Below, piece by piece: positions 34,516-45,385 of a DNA stretch of 64,000 nt (position 1 is its first letter; each line of letters starts with the position of its first letter). A program made the translations under genes and the position numbers. The stretch lies in assembly GCA_022578965.1 (NCBI GenBank), contig MU400728.1, positions 1 to 64,000 on the forward strand, read 5' to 3'. A model generated the notes under the pieces. It searched no databases, had not been told where the DNA came from, and saw only the letters and a list, made by a program, of their open reading frames with translations. The stretch is from Xylaria sp. FL1777. Lineage: Eukaryota > Ascomycota > Sordariomycetes > Xylariales > Xylariaceae.

Positions 34516-36220
34516 AAGGGACAGAGGCTTATTACTATACTATTGCAACGTCTCCCACCTCGGCTACTGAGTACGGCCAAACCTTGAAGTCACCTGTCGG
34601 GTTTGCATCGCGGAGGTGTCCGCCTACGCTACAAACCTAGACCTAGCAAAAATCGAAAAGCCCCCCAAAACCAACACAAAAGCGCTCCCGCGCTCTCCTG
34701 ATCGCCAGACCACCTCACACTACCCACTCATATCGCTTCAAAATTGGAACAGCTGAGGCGCTGGATGGAACGACGGATTCAATATAACGCTTCATAAAGC
34801 TTCATTACGCTGCAATATTCTCACCCGCCGTATTTCGCTTACACGTACTCGAAATTGCTTGGAATCGCAGGAAAGAGAGCCCATGCTTATTTTTTTTTTC
34901 GCGCCCGCGCCTCCGGCCGGCAGCCAATATTCTCCGGATGCACGCTAAGAATCGTCGAAGAGAGAAAAGGGGAAGGCCGTTCCTCTGCATCCTCTGCATG
35001 GATGGGGGGACCTTGAGGGCGGCATTATTTCCCACCCCATAGGACGAAAACTCACCGGCTCGCTACTGCATGCTCCGCCATAAGCCAGAAGAACGATACA
35101 TAAGGTACACTACATACGTGCACATGAGCGGCTATAGTTTCTCCTTGCCAGCCTACGCATACTGCGTACGTACGTGTAGGTACCAGCGTATTCCCGTCAG
35201 GCTCCTAAAATTAGTCCAGCTCTTATCGCCGTGTGGGCAAATAGTGCGTCCATCGCGATCGTCGATGGTACCAGCTTTCGCCCTCCACGAGCGCCTCAGT
35301 GGCCTAATCTGTTATCGCCTCTGACTAGAGTCAAAGAGGCGCTTCGAGCTACAAACAGCTGAAGCTTGTGTGTCTCTAATTGGTCTAGAATTTGAGTTTG
35401 GGGGCTTTCTACAGACCCTTATGGACCCTGCCGGGCCCGAGGGTCTGTTAGCGTGGGTTGTGTGAAGCATCGGGCTGACTGCGCCGGAGTGAGCTATGCT
35501 GCCCTAATTGTCGGTAGCAAGCGCCATTGATGCCTTCAAAAGAAATGACATGCGTCGGCCGTCCAACGCCCCCGGTACGGACAAGGCTATGTGAAACCGT
35601 TGTTCTTCCCGGAGCGAGCGAAAACCCTGAGAGACTAGTTGGTGAGACCTCTTACCAATTAGTCCATGTTTGAACGACCACGATAACCTATTATAGTATC
35701 GACACGAAAAGACTTTCCCCTTCCACGCAGTCGTTGAATGCCGATCTTTTCGTTTTCATATAGTCGGCAGTACTACACTCCGCGCCTGGGTTTCATATAT
35801 ACTGAGTAGGCATCAAAGCCTGAGTATTGTGTCTGGAATAGCCTGCTGAGCCTTACAAAGGAGACCTCGTGTATTGTCCGTGTTTCTCTATTTCTCGGCG
35901 TTCAGCCGGCTTGGCACTTGACCAGCTGCGTCAGTTGTGCTCATCTGTCCAGGGATGTGTGGAGATCTGGGGGTATCGCAGGGTAAGTCGACACGGATAA
36001 CCTAATCAAGTCCCTTGCCGAAAACCCGGCGGCAAGTACCTCGTGTACGCCACGGAACGCATAAAGGGTCCTGCCGATCCTTGAAGGGAAAAAGGTGCCA
36101 AGACATTTATATTCGACTCTCTTTAGGCTCAAGCCAAGTCGTTATTGTAGGTGCAGACAATCCCGATCCCTTGGTAATTTACTAAGGATGACGTACTTTG
36201 ATGATGCGTATGGCGACAAT

Positions 36221-36227
36221 TATAAAG
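36221..36227 (+). promoter_or_regulatory. TATA box of the sulfotransferase-like gene
   Basis: TATAAAG lies 150 bp upstream of the start codon of the gene at 36371. Confidence 0.4.
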
Positions 36228-36370
36228 GGCGATGTTGCCATAGCGTCTTGAGTTGACGCGACGGCTCGCTGTTGTTAGACGATTGAATACGGTACTAGGA
36301 GAAAAGCAGGTCGCAAGCGCCCGCCAAGAACAACCACGACATTGGACCAGGTGCATCGAATATTGGGCCC

Positions 36371-37326
36371 ATGGGACAGCAACCCTCGCTTCCAGGGCCT
36401 CCTGGGACCAAGTTTCGTGTCATTGGTGCCGGAATGTGAGTTACATTTCTCCGGCATCGTCTTACGGCATGACTAGGCAGAGATAGCACCATCGGCCGTG
36501 ATGCAGACGCTTAATGTCACGTTTACCGGCGGGGTGCTATCTCGTTCCCCCAATGATGCCTCATAGAGATAAGCTGACATTGAGTAGGTCGCGTACCGGT
36601 ACTAAGACACTTAACGAGGCCCTAACGATCCTTTTGAAGGGCCCGGTTCATGACTCCGGCATTCAATCGCTAGGCGGGCCCATGGATCAGATCAGCGCTT
36701 GGTTGCAGATTATGGCACTGGCCCCCAAGGCCCAATCTTTCTCAGACCAGAAGAAGCTCGATTGGCTATTATCCTCCGTGCTCGACGGTTATGTAGCTAC
36801 CATGGATTGCCCAGCTGCCACGCTCACTCCAGAGATTATGCGTGTCTACCCGGATGCCATCGTAATCGCCACGACAAGAGACGAAGAATCATGGTGGAAA
36901 AGTATGAGTCACCTGAATAGTATGATGTCCACGTGGCATCTACCCCTTGTAGTACTCTTTCTACGCAAGAGTCAGGTGTACGGGCTCTGGATGTTTAGAT
37001 TCAGTGGAATTATGCAGTGGCGATATAAGTCGGAGAAGATACAAGAAGATACTCTTCGAAAGCATGAGCAGCACCTTCGCGACACTGTTCCGCCCGAAAA
37101 GCTATTCTGGTACAATGTGAGCCAAGGATGGGAACCACTTTGTCGGATCCTCAACGTCCCTGTACCAGACGTCCCGTTTCCTCATAACAACAACAAGATT
37201 GATGCTTCGAAAGTTGTCAAGGATCATGTCGTAGCCGGTATTATTTCGTGGATATTTGTACTATCGACATTCGCTGTCGGCATTTGGCTTTTGGGAAGTT
37301 GGTACCGGTGGCAGTTTTCCCGATAG
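36371..37326 (+). CDS. Sulfotransfer_4-family P-loop protein, C-terminally anchored
   Basis: Member of the fungal P-loop family often annotated as sulfotransferase-like or NAD-dependent epimerase-like (PF17784); biochemical role largely unknown. Exons 36371-36435 and 36588-37326, 267 residues; GTGAGT donor, GTAG acceptor, 152-bp intron, phase 2. The splice restores the P-loop strand and loop FRVIGAGM-SRTGTKTL at about residues 15-30, which neither frame has alone. Also seen: MRVYPDAIVIATTRDEESWW, the family's second core motif, then EKLFWYNVSQGWEPLCRILN and VPDVPFPHNNN. A hydrophobic segment near 238-260 close to the C-terminus indicates a tail anchor, common in this family. It faces a broken relative 181 bp downstream on the other strand. 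Confidence 0.86.
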
Positions 37327-37506
37327 ACAAATACCATGTGATAAAGTTCAGTAGCCAGAGCGGCCTCTGGACAAACTAATCACCCGATTACGCTTGCCTT
37401 GATGCGCTTATGGGAAATATAGCAATATCATGACAAAGACGCCACATCATTCAGATGTAACGTATACCTAAGGTGCCAAGAACCATAGACATGTGAATGA
37501 GGGGCA

Positions 37507-38438
37507 TTAACGTCTTATGTACCAAAAGCCAACGGCAAAAGTTGCCTGCGCTCCTAACAAGGAAACGGCTCTTCTCTCACTTTGCATCATCCGTGTACTG
37601 TGTGCTTGGAACTGTTTCGTGTCGTTAATACGAGGATAAGGGGTTGTGGGTATATCCACCTCGAGGAACGGGCATATCTCTCCCCATCCGAACTCATGTT
37701 CTACCCTGGCAACAAGCTGCCGATCAGCGGGAACTAATGCCTTCACCCGCTCATTACTAACACTTATGATCAGCCTCCTCTACATAGCATATTCTTTATT
37801 TTTTTCTTATTCCCGAGGAGTAAGCTGAAGTGTCACCACTCGATGGAGACTGAATAAATTTACTCACTATTCCTCGTATTCCGTCATCGCCGCCTGAAAG
37901 CCCGCTTCTGTCCGACCGTGCCCTCAAGAGACAGTTTTGAATAGCAAGCTGATAAGTCTACTGTATTGCAGGTCCACCGCGTCGAAGTACTTGAAGAAAT
38001 TCCATATCGACGTCGCCCAACCATCCGGCTCTCTCTCAGTCAGAATGAACTTAACATCCGGGTAAGCCTCGACGACGATCTCCTCCAATAGGGTAACACG
38101 GCACGCTCATGAGACCCTGGCGGATTTTCGGCTGTGTTACTGAGATTATCTCGCCCTTCGAGGAGGCGCGAGAAGGGGAGGGTTATGATGAATTCTCACG
38201 TCGTAGTTCCACACCCACTTGTCGAAGTCGGTCCGAGAATAAGATCTGCCTAGTCCTGTCCGCTTTATCGACAGCGCTTCGCTGAACATCTTGGGATGAT
38301 GATATCCGTTCCGTACCACCTGGCCCATAATATAGCTGCAGCGACGATCTTCGCTAAACCCACTCCAAAAAAGATGCAGGAGCTGACGGCTTATAGCTCA
38401 GGAACTCTATTGCATTGCGAAGCCCCAGTGTGCCAGAG
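37507..38438 (-). pseudogene. Broken Sulfotransfer_4-family gene
   Basis: Recognisable pieces on the minus strand: 38438-38388 (SGTLGLRNAIEFLSYK), 38335-38200 (from YIMGQVVRNG through KWVWNYD), about 38115-37868 (EEIVVEAYPDVKFILTE, then GRTEAGFQAAMTEYEE) and 37756-37507 (from NERVKALVPADR to the stop). The introns between pieces 1 and 2 and between pieces 3 and 4 have correct donors and acceptors in phase. Piece 3 has an in-frame TGA at 37926-37924, where relatives usually carry Arg; a single C-to-T change of CGA would explain it. No acceptor puts piece 3 in frame with piece 2, so a small indel is likely too. The first exon with the P-loop strand was not securely found. Recently inactivated paralogue or relative of the convergent gene; low expression with a truncated product is possible. 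Confidence 0.75.
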
Positions 38439-38757
38439 CTGAATTATTAGCGGGAGACTTGGGAAGAAGAGAGTGAGAAGAAAAGAGCTCGGGGTAGACT
38501 CGGACGCTTAGCCGACTTGCCGACTGTAACTGAGCACAGGCACCTTTTTCTCTCTTATTAATCCCGGGGCCGGGACCGGGACTGCATCGACATACCGTGA
38601 TGAGCTCATGTTTACATAAATAGGTACAGTTGCATTTTATATGTATGTGAGGTTGTCGATTTAGGAGAAGAAGATAAGATCAGCACCTACCCTTGAGTCG
38701 GGGGCGAGCTACTTATCTAATTGAAATACGTATGCGCGAATATTAGACTACACTATG

Positions 38758-38841
38758 TCATTTGTCACAGTGATAACTTCGAACCCATCATACTAGCTAT
38801 GTCTGGAGGATGAATACGTCACATTATTATTGTGACAAATT
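38758..38841. repeat. Nested inverted repeat with GTCACA cores
   Basis: ATTTGTCACAGTGATAA near 38760 is nearly the reverse complement of TTATTATTGTGACAAAT ending at 38840. The right half is itself a hairpin, GTCACATTATTATTGTGAC. It could be a solo miniature element or a protein-binding palindrome. Confidence 0.5.
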
Positions 38842-39202
38842 AGGGCAACTTTTGGCTGCTTGCAGTATCCCGTTAAGAGTCACCTACCTGGTTTAATTCC
38901 CAGCAACCATTTAGCAAGTCGTTAGGTTAAAAGTCTCACCTCTTAATACATAATACACACTTGTACATTTGACAGCTGTCTCAACACGAAAATCACTGGT
39001 TATTTCTAGCATTGGGCAATTGAGAATATATAACTTTAAGCTGTATTGAAAATAACGGCGCTGCTATGACATGTGCGACATTTGCAAGTGCTATTGATAA
39101 TGTTGCCATCAGTTGAGTACCAGGTTGGCTCGCTTGGCTGTTCCACTTACAGTGCCTAACCTTTTATATACCTACTTACTATAGCTGTTCCGAGCAGGCT
39201 TG

Positions 39203-39220
39203 AACAAATTTAAATTTGTT
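39203..39220. repeat. Perfect 18-bp AT palindrome
   Basis: AACAAATTTAAATTTGTT is a perfect palindrome in an intergenic region. Its function is unknown. Confidence 0.8.
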
Positions 39221-39982
39221 TTACGGCCGGGAACTTCAGCCCGAGAGTTCCGTGAACCTGGACTATATCCTATATGTAGTTGTTAAGAGTGTTTTGAGTA
39301 GATAGACTATACTAGATCAGCAACACGAGTACCAGGTAACTGCTTACCTGCCTTCCACTACTGCATGTAGTGCATACACACACTAGAGGGGTCTAAGGTT
39401 GTATTTGTATGTAAGCTATCAACGATAGTGACGTTTAGTAGACCCTTGGTTTACAGAAGTGGCCATAATAGGTAACCCGTGTATCGTGTAAGTGCACCCT
39501 TCGGAATATAATGCATAGTCTAGACCAATCTTTTCGACACTACTTTTAGAAAGTCAGACTTAGACAATCCCATGGCGAACTTTAATCTCTCTTTAGACAC
39601 AGCTAAATTTATCGACTGCCGGAGGTACTTTACACGCCGTCCTGTAGTGTCCGCATACCTGCGAGGGAAGTGATCGAACGCCTCCACAGAGGAGCCTCTT
39701 TCAAGATCACCAACACTAGTGTAGACTATCATTGCGTGTAACAGTACCACAATAATTCCCTGTTCGCAAGACGATCCCTTTTTATATTACTTCCACTTGA
39801 CAACACAGAGACCACGCCATCTACTGCAGGATTAACCAGAAAATCTGCGCCTTTGCGAAATGGGTATCATGGATATTGTGATCCAATATTACTCTTTTCC
39901 TTTCACATACAAACGTAACTGACCAAAACAGCTTCTAGTCTTCCTTTTGGACCAAAAAGAAACAGTAGACCATTCAAACACG

Positions 39983-41862
39983 CTAGCTTCCACTGGTATC
40001 CGGGATCTCCAATGCTGAAGGCTTCTTATCCACCGCCTTGGATTCGACTGGCTCCTCGCCAAAGAGCTCGCCCATATGTTCTAGAGAGACGCCTTTAAAA
40101 CTGGTTAGCTCGATAGCTTTTTCACATTGGGACGGCAGTAAAAAGACGTACCCTTAGTTTCGGGAACGAAGAAGAAGACGAAAATGATCATGATAACACC
40201 AAAGCTACCATATATGAAATAAGTCCTAGAAAGGTAACATGGTTAGCGAAATCTCCATAACAAGCTCATATCATCTACTTACCCATATCCACCGGTCCCC
40301 AATGTCGCCAACATGACGGGAAGAGTCCGGGCAACGACGAAGTTGAACAACCACTGAGTTGCCGCAGCAAGAGCAACATTAAGGGGACGTAAGCGGGCAG
40401 TTGGGATCTCGGAGACTAGGATCCAACAGGCCGGGCCCCAGCCAAATTGGAAGAAGGCCGCAAAGACAAAGATAAAAGCCAGGGCGAAGTAGCCGGCAAC
40501 GGGGACTGGGTCTCCCGTCTTGGGGGGAGCAACACGGACGTATATGCCGATGTAAAACATGCAGAAGGACTGGCCGATGCCTGAAACGAGGAGCGACCGG
40601 CGGCGACCAAGAGAGTCGGCCATGAAGAGCAGGAAGATGGCACACGACACCACCTTGACAATTCCGTAGACACCTGTGCCGAGCAGGGAATTCGAAGTCC
40701 CCATGATGCCAAGGTTCGTGAAGATAGTCGGCGCATAGACATTGATCGCGTTTGTTCCGGTCAGTTGTTGGAAAACCATCAGCAGGATACTCAGGATCGC
40801 TCGGTGACGATTGGTCTTGACCGTCCACATCTCCTTCTGCAGAGTCCAGAAGGTGGCATCACCCATAAGCCGTCTCTCTTGCTCTAGCTGATCAGCGATT
40901 TCTTGGAACTCTTCCTGGAGATAAGGATGATCATCGGGCAATTGCCGGAGTCTTCTCAAGACAGTCTTGGCTTCTTCCCATTTGTCCTTTCGAGCGAGGT
41001 ATCTCGGCGACTCGTTGCACAACAACATCAACGAGAAGAGAAACAGGGCGGGGAGACCTTGAACGGAAAGCGGTACAATGTATTTTGTCGCCCCATGTAA
41101 GTGTATTTGAGCACCAAAGTTCGTCCAGAAAGCGATTAGACTACCTGTGACGATGAAGAGCTGGTACATGCCGGTGAGCAGTCCGCGAATGGCTCGGGGC
41201 GCATTCTCGGCAACATAGATGGGATTTACCACACTTGATGCTCCCACTCCAAGACCTATCAACGAAAGATATCGATTAATATTTCACAAGACCACTGGAA
41301 ACTTGAAGACGGGTTTCTTACCAGCCACAAACCGACCGATGTATAGCGGTTCGAGATGTCCCGAGGCGGCGGCTTGTAGGATCACGCCTGCAAGCGTGAA
41401 CATAGAAGCATATATTAAACACCATTTGCGGCCCCAATAGTCGGCCAACGGGTAAGCTGCAAGGGCACCGACGAAGCATCCGGCCTGGAGCACTGATACA
41501 ATATTCGCTTGAAGATTCGCAGAAGAGACACTGCTTGTGTCACCCAATTTGTAGTCCCTAGAAAGAAAAGTTGCGTTAGTATCCTCATTCTTCTCAAGCC
41601 GATGTATAAGAAGGCGCGTTCAAACTTACGTGATAAAACTGTCGATCTTGATGACACCTCCAATGACACCACTATCCCAACCGAAAGAAGCAGCACCGAA
41701 ACAGGCCTTTCGAAAGCGTTAGTGGGAGGTATCCGAATTATGAAGAAGGGACAGACTCACAGAGCATGCTAATAAGAAGACCCTCCAGCCATAGATCTCC
41801 TTGGGATCCGTTTTCATCGCATCATTTTTCACGATCTTCTTCAAGATCCTTATTCCCGACAT
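39983..41862 (-). CDS. MFS sugar porter
   Basis: Twelve-helix sugar/proton symporter family member. Model: exons 41862-41761, 41706-41630, 41557-41322, 41255-40283, 40225-40152 and 40092-39983, 523 residues. Seen: [18 protein letters not shown] in helix 1, the loop 2-3 signature DYWGRKW, helix 5 region [13 protein letters not shown], the loop 6-7 signature ESPRYLARK, helix 7 [14 protein letters not shown], a second GRRRS motif, and the C-terminal porter signature [15 protein letters not shown]. These are classical sugar-porter marks; hexose, disaccharide or quinate cannot be told apart. Introns 1 and 5 use AAAG acceptors; the latter is needed to avoid a stop and to give TKGVSLEH. Divergent from the BNR_4-like gene with a shared 1.6-kb upstream region. 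Confidence 0.92.
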
Positions 41863-43456
41863 CTTGCTGACGGATGCAGTACCCTTGGGCCACTGCTTCT
41901 GCTATGCTATCCCGTTCGTATCTCCAAGTCAAGCAGCTGATCCAAAGTCGACAATGGCCGTCAGCGCCCTTCGAGGGTAGAAAAAAGTGAGCTCAGCAAA
42001 CGACAAACAGCCTATCTCGAGGGCGATATCGAGTCTTTAAACAATCACACCGATGAGACGCCGAGACCATGCATCACCATTCGGGGCAATGAGCCGCCCC
42101 ATAGCAGGGGAGATTGACATGGTATCATTCGTCCAAACTGTGTTGCTCTCGAAGGGGGGTTGGCCGGGTAAGCTCGTCGTCGGGGCCAAGATCCCTTAAC
42201 CTGGGAAATGTTGGGACCAAACCTTTAGCTATACGTACTTCTTCGAGCAAAGAATGAGCTGCGCGAGAATTATTCCACCAAACAGAGCCGAGAGATGCTA
42301 CCGAAGCTAACCCCCAGCTTTGCGATTCTGGGGGACCCGGTGCTACCCCATGGGGCCACTACGCCCATGAGGGGAAAGACTAATCCTTGTTCGAGATGAT
42401 GGCCATCGCACTACGGTGCGTTGGTTCAAGCTTGTCGATATCGCACCTTGGCGGAAAGCTTCCTTCGGCCACTCGTCTCGAATTCCCCCGGCAAGGCCTG
42501 ATCCTCCTCCTTTCCTACACTAAGCTATTTTGCATGCCTGCCGAAGCAGCTAGTTAAGATCATGTGGCACAAAGGGCATGCGTCGTGACAAGTAATCATC
42601 GACCGTTGAATAGGCTCGAATGACAAAGTCGACTAGCCAAGAGAATTTACGGCAGGGGTTGAGGCAACCCCAAATACAACCGGCATGTAAGATGTGCAGC
42701 CGAGCCAACCATCAATGGCTGGATGCGGAGATATTACTACCTTGGTCAAGCTAGAAACTCAGAGCACTTTAGGCTCAATGAGGGGAACGAGTCGGTAAGC
42801 TGTTCAACAGATTCTAAACACATGTTTCTCCATCTTTGTCTTATACTGCGTAGGCGTGAACACCCCAGGATCTGCAAGGTATTTGTGATGACCTGCAGCT
42901 GAGAGCTGTCGTTGAGGCGAAAAGACTTGAGATCATCGGCGCCTGCACCTTGTGCACGAGTAAAGTGTCTAATGTGCATATGAAATCGCGGGATGGAGAC
43001 TCATTTGCGCGGGTGGGAGTGAGCATCAAGCAGGAGTGGGTTACTTCACATTTGTAGCATATATAGCCGAGGCGGAGGATATCGTGAGATAATTCTGCTG
43101 TTGATAACATTAGTAAATATGATAGCTACGCTGTCTAACCTCTCCAGGTAGATGAAAGTAATAATGATAAACGAATCAAAAGCATCACAGCATTCGGAGT
43201 TTAAATACTTCTTTCGTGGGTAAAATGAATCACTAACTTAAAAACATTCTCTTTTCTCTCCCTCTAAGTGCAACGCGACTCGCTCAAGTAAGTTCGGGGT
43301 AATGATGTGCAGAGATGCCACGAGCCAGCCGCGCAGTCCCTGCATATTGAAGGCCGGCGCTTCTCGAATCGCAACCGTTGAAAACACCGAGTGAAAGAGA
43401 GGAGTGGTACAACATCACATAAAAGCCGCGCGAATCCGGATAAAGCATAAAACAAC
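41863..43456. other. Divergent promoter region
   Basis: About 1.6 kb between the sugar porter (-) and the BNR_4-like gene (+). Runs of CCCC and GGGG near 42,160-42,370 could bind zinc-finger regulators such as CreA- or Msn2-type factors, but no site is diagnostic. No gene was seen. Confidence 0.45.
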
Positions 43457-45209
43457 ATGGGTTCCAAGGCGAACAACACATCGCCTCGCCCACCCGTAAT
43501 AATGCTGTCCGATCCGCTGCGCACAATCCTGGGCGCAGACCCAACGCACCGCACCTGCGCCCTCAACGGCTACGCGTTCCAGCAAGACGCGCTGCGGACC
43601 TTCAACGGCTGGCAATACGCGTGCTTTTACAGCTCGCTCGCGGACAGCCCGGAGCCGCTCTACGTGCACCTGTCGCGGCGGAAACTGCCCGACGGGCCGT
43701 GGGAGACGGTGGTGTTCGAGGACTACGCGCAGACGGTGGACGACGGGCACAACACAGTTCAGGTAAATACCACCACTACCACCACCATTCCACCATCATT
43801 CAACAAGATGAAGTCGAGTGAGTGAGGCAGATAGACAGACAGACAGACAGACAGATGCGGGCACCTACAAACAAAAAGGCTGGATCTAACAGTGCCCGAG
43901 AGGGGGGCGGAGGACGTGTAGCTCGGGATCTGCGCCGGCGACGGCACGATCCACCTATCGTACGACCACCACTGCGACGCGCTGCGATACCGACACTCGC
44001 AGGCCGGGGCGGCGACGTTCCCAGACGAGACGAGCTGGGACGCGGCGCTCTTCACGCGCACGCTGACCGCGCTCCCGGGGCTCGCTGACGCTGACGCTGA
44101 CGTCCCGGGGGATCTGCTCGCGAACATCACGTACCCGCGCTTCGTGCCGCTGGGCGCGGACCTCCTGTTCACGTTCCGCACGGGCAAAGCGGGGCTCGGC
44201 GACGACCATCTGTGCGTGTACACGGCCGCACACACTACCACTACCACTACCACCATCACTGGCACTGGCACTACTACTGGCGCTGGCACGGGCGAGACGA
44301 GCGCAGAAGAAGGAGGTTACAGGTACAGGTTCCTCGGCACGCCGCTCAAGGGCGTCTGGAACAACCCGTACATCCACGGCCTCGACGCCTCGGGCTCGCG
44401 CCTGCACGCGACGTGGGTGTACCGCGAGTTCGTGCACTACGACGGCTGGGACGACCCGCGCGACACGCAGCACAAGCAGCAGGCGGGGCCGAACTCGGCG
44501 GCCAACAACAGGGACATCTGCCACGCGTGGTCGTCGGACGGCGGCACGCGCTGGCACAGCAGCAGCGGTAGTGAAGAGGATGTTGTGATCGCGGACCTCG
44601 GGCGCGGGGAGAGCATCGAGCCGACGTCGCCGGGCATCGTGGCGTTCGCGATACCCAAGGGCTCGGGGCTGACGAACCAAGAAGCGCAGGCCGTGGACGG
44701 CGCCGGGGGCGTGCATGTGCTGAACCGGGATAATCTGGACGGCGGGATGCGGTGGAAACACTATTATCTTTCTTCTTCGCACGGTGAGTTCGTGAGTTCA
44801 TGATGCAAAAAATGATTTTTATAATCGGCAAAAACTCGTATAAGTCGGCATCGCTGAACTGAACTGACGACGGGGATGTATATAATTAGGCACATGGACA
44901 CAGAGAGCGCTGCCCTACGTCGAGGGCGTGTATGGCGGGAAGCGCGGCCAGGTTGCCGTGGGCCGCGACGGAGACCTGTACTTTGTGCTGCCGCACCACG
45001 CCGACCCCGTGCTGACGATTCTGAGGGCGTCCGAGACGAGTCGGTATGCGGACTACGAACTCGTGTGGCGAGGAGACGGATTCCCGCCCACGGAGCCCCT
45101 GGTGGATAAAGCGAGACTGGGCCAGGACAATGTTCTCTCAGTATTCACAAGAGCGCTCACTGGATCCGGGGGTAATGCGGACGTGGTGGTGCTGGATTTT
45201 CAGCTCTAG
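43457..45209 (+). CDS. BNR_4-type beta-propeller protein (polysaccharide lyase-like)
   Basis: Predicted seven-bladed propeller of the BNR_4 group (PF15892), whose studied bacterial members include polysaccharide lyases; the fungal role is unknown. Exons 43457-43762, 43922-44783 and 44890-45209, 495 residues. The splices join DDGHNTVQ to LGICAGDGTIHLSYDHHC, the most telling family stretch, and SSSH to GTWTQRALPYVEG. Also seen: NNPYIHGLDASGSRLHATWVYRE, DICHAWSSDGGTRWH and LVWRGDGFPPTEPLVD. No signal peptide was seen, which is odd for a secreted lyase. A Thr/Gly-rich insert (residues about 205-235) comes from ACC/ACT repeats. GC at third codon positions is clearly higher than in the neighbours. 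Intron 1 holds a CAGA microsatellite. It is tail-to-tail with the phosphoesterase gene and divergent from a sugar porter. Confidence 0.8.
43828..43854. repeat. CAGA tetranucleotide microsatellite in an intron
   Basis: About five to six GACA/CAGA units inside intron 1 of the BNR_4-like gene. Confidence 0.85.
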
Positions 45210-45385
45210 CTATTGCCACATTCTGTGTCAGTTTTGACTTGAGGGTTATTGATCACCGAGGTAATATATTGTTACCTTAGGCTCCGGTATGAAATGTAGT
45301 CTAGATTTCTCGCTATTCTTATACAATGATTATTCGTGGTCTCGTTATAACCCGCTTTCCAAGCGCGTCAATAATCGCACAAAAT

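Larger units (their letters stand above)
30014..36370. other. Gene desert of about 6.3 kb
   Basis: No recognisable coding region. The first part (about 30,100-31,150) is somewhat AT-richer and may hold old transposon sequence. Further on are a GT-rich microsatellite (32650-32710), a 9-bp repeat (33602-33637), a TAGGTA motif cluster (33950-34200) and a CTG run (34491-34515). The largest plus frame, 32884-33363, has no known motif or codon pattern. Confidence 0.45.
38439..39982. other. Gene-poor stretch with hairpins
   Basis: No recognisable gene. It holds a nested GTCACA hairpin (38758-38841) and an 18-bp palindrome (39203-39220). The small minus frame at 39520-39750 shows no known motif. Confidence 0.45.

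Noticed and set aside
39520..39750. 76-residue minus-strand frame
   Set aside because: No known motif and no neighbouring exon that would extend it.
43955..44782. 275-residue Arg-rich minus-strand frame
   Set aside because: It is the antisense shadow of the GC-rich BNR_4-like exon; composition is extreme and no motif is present.
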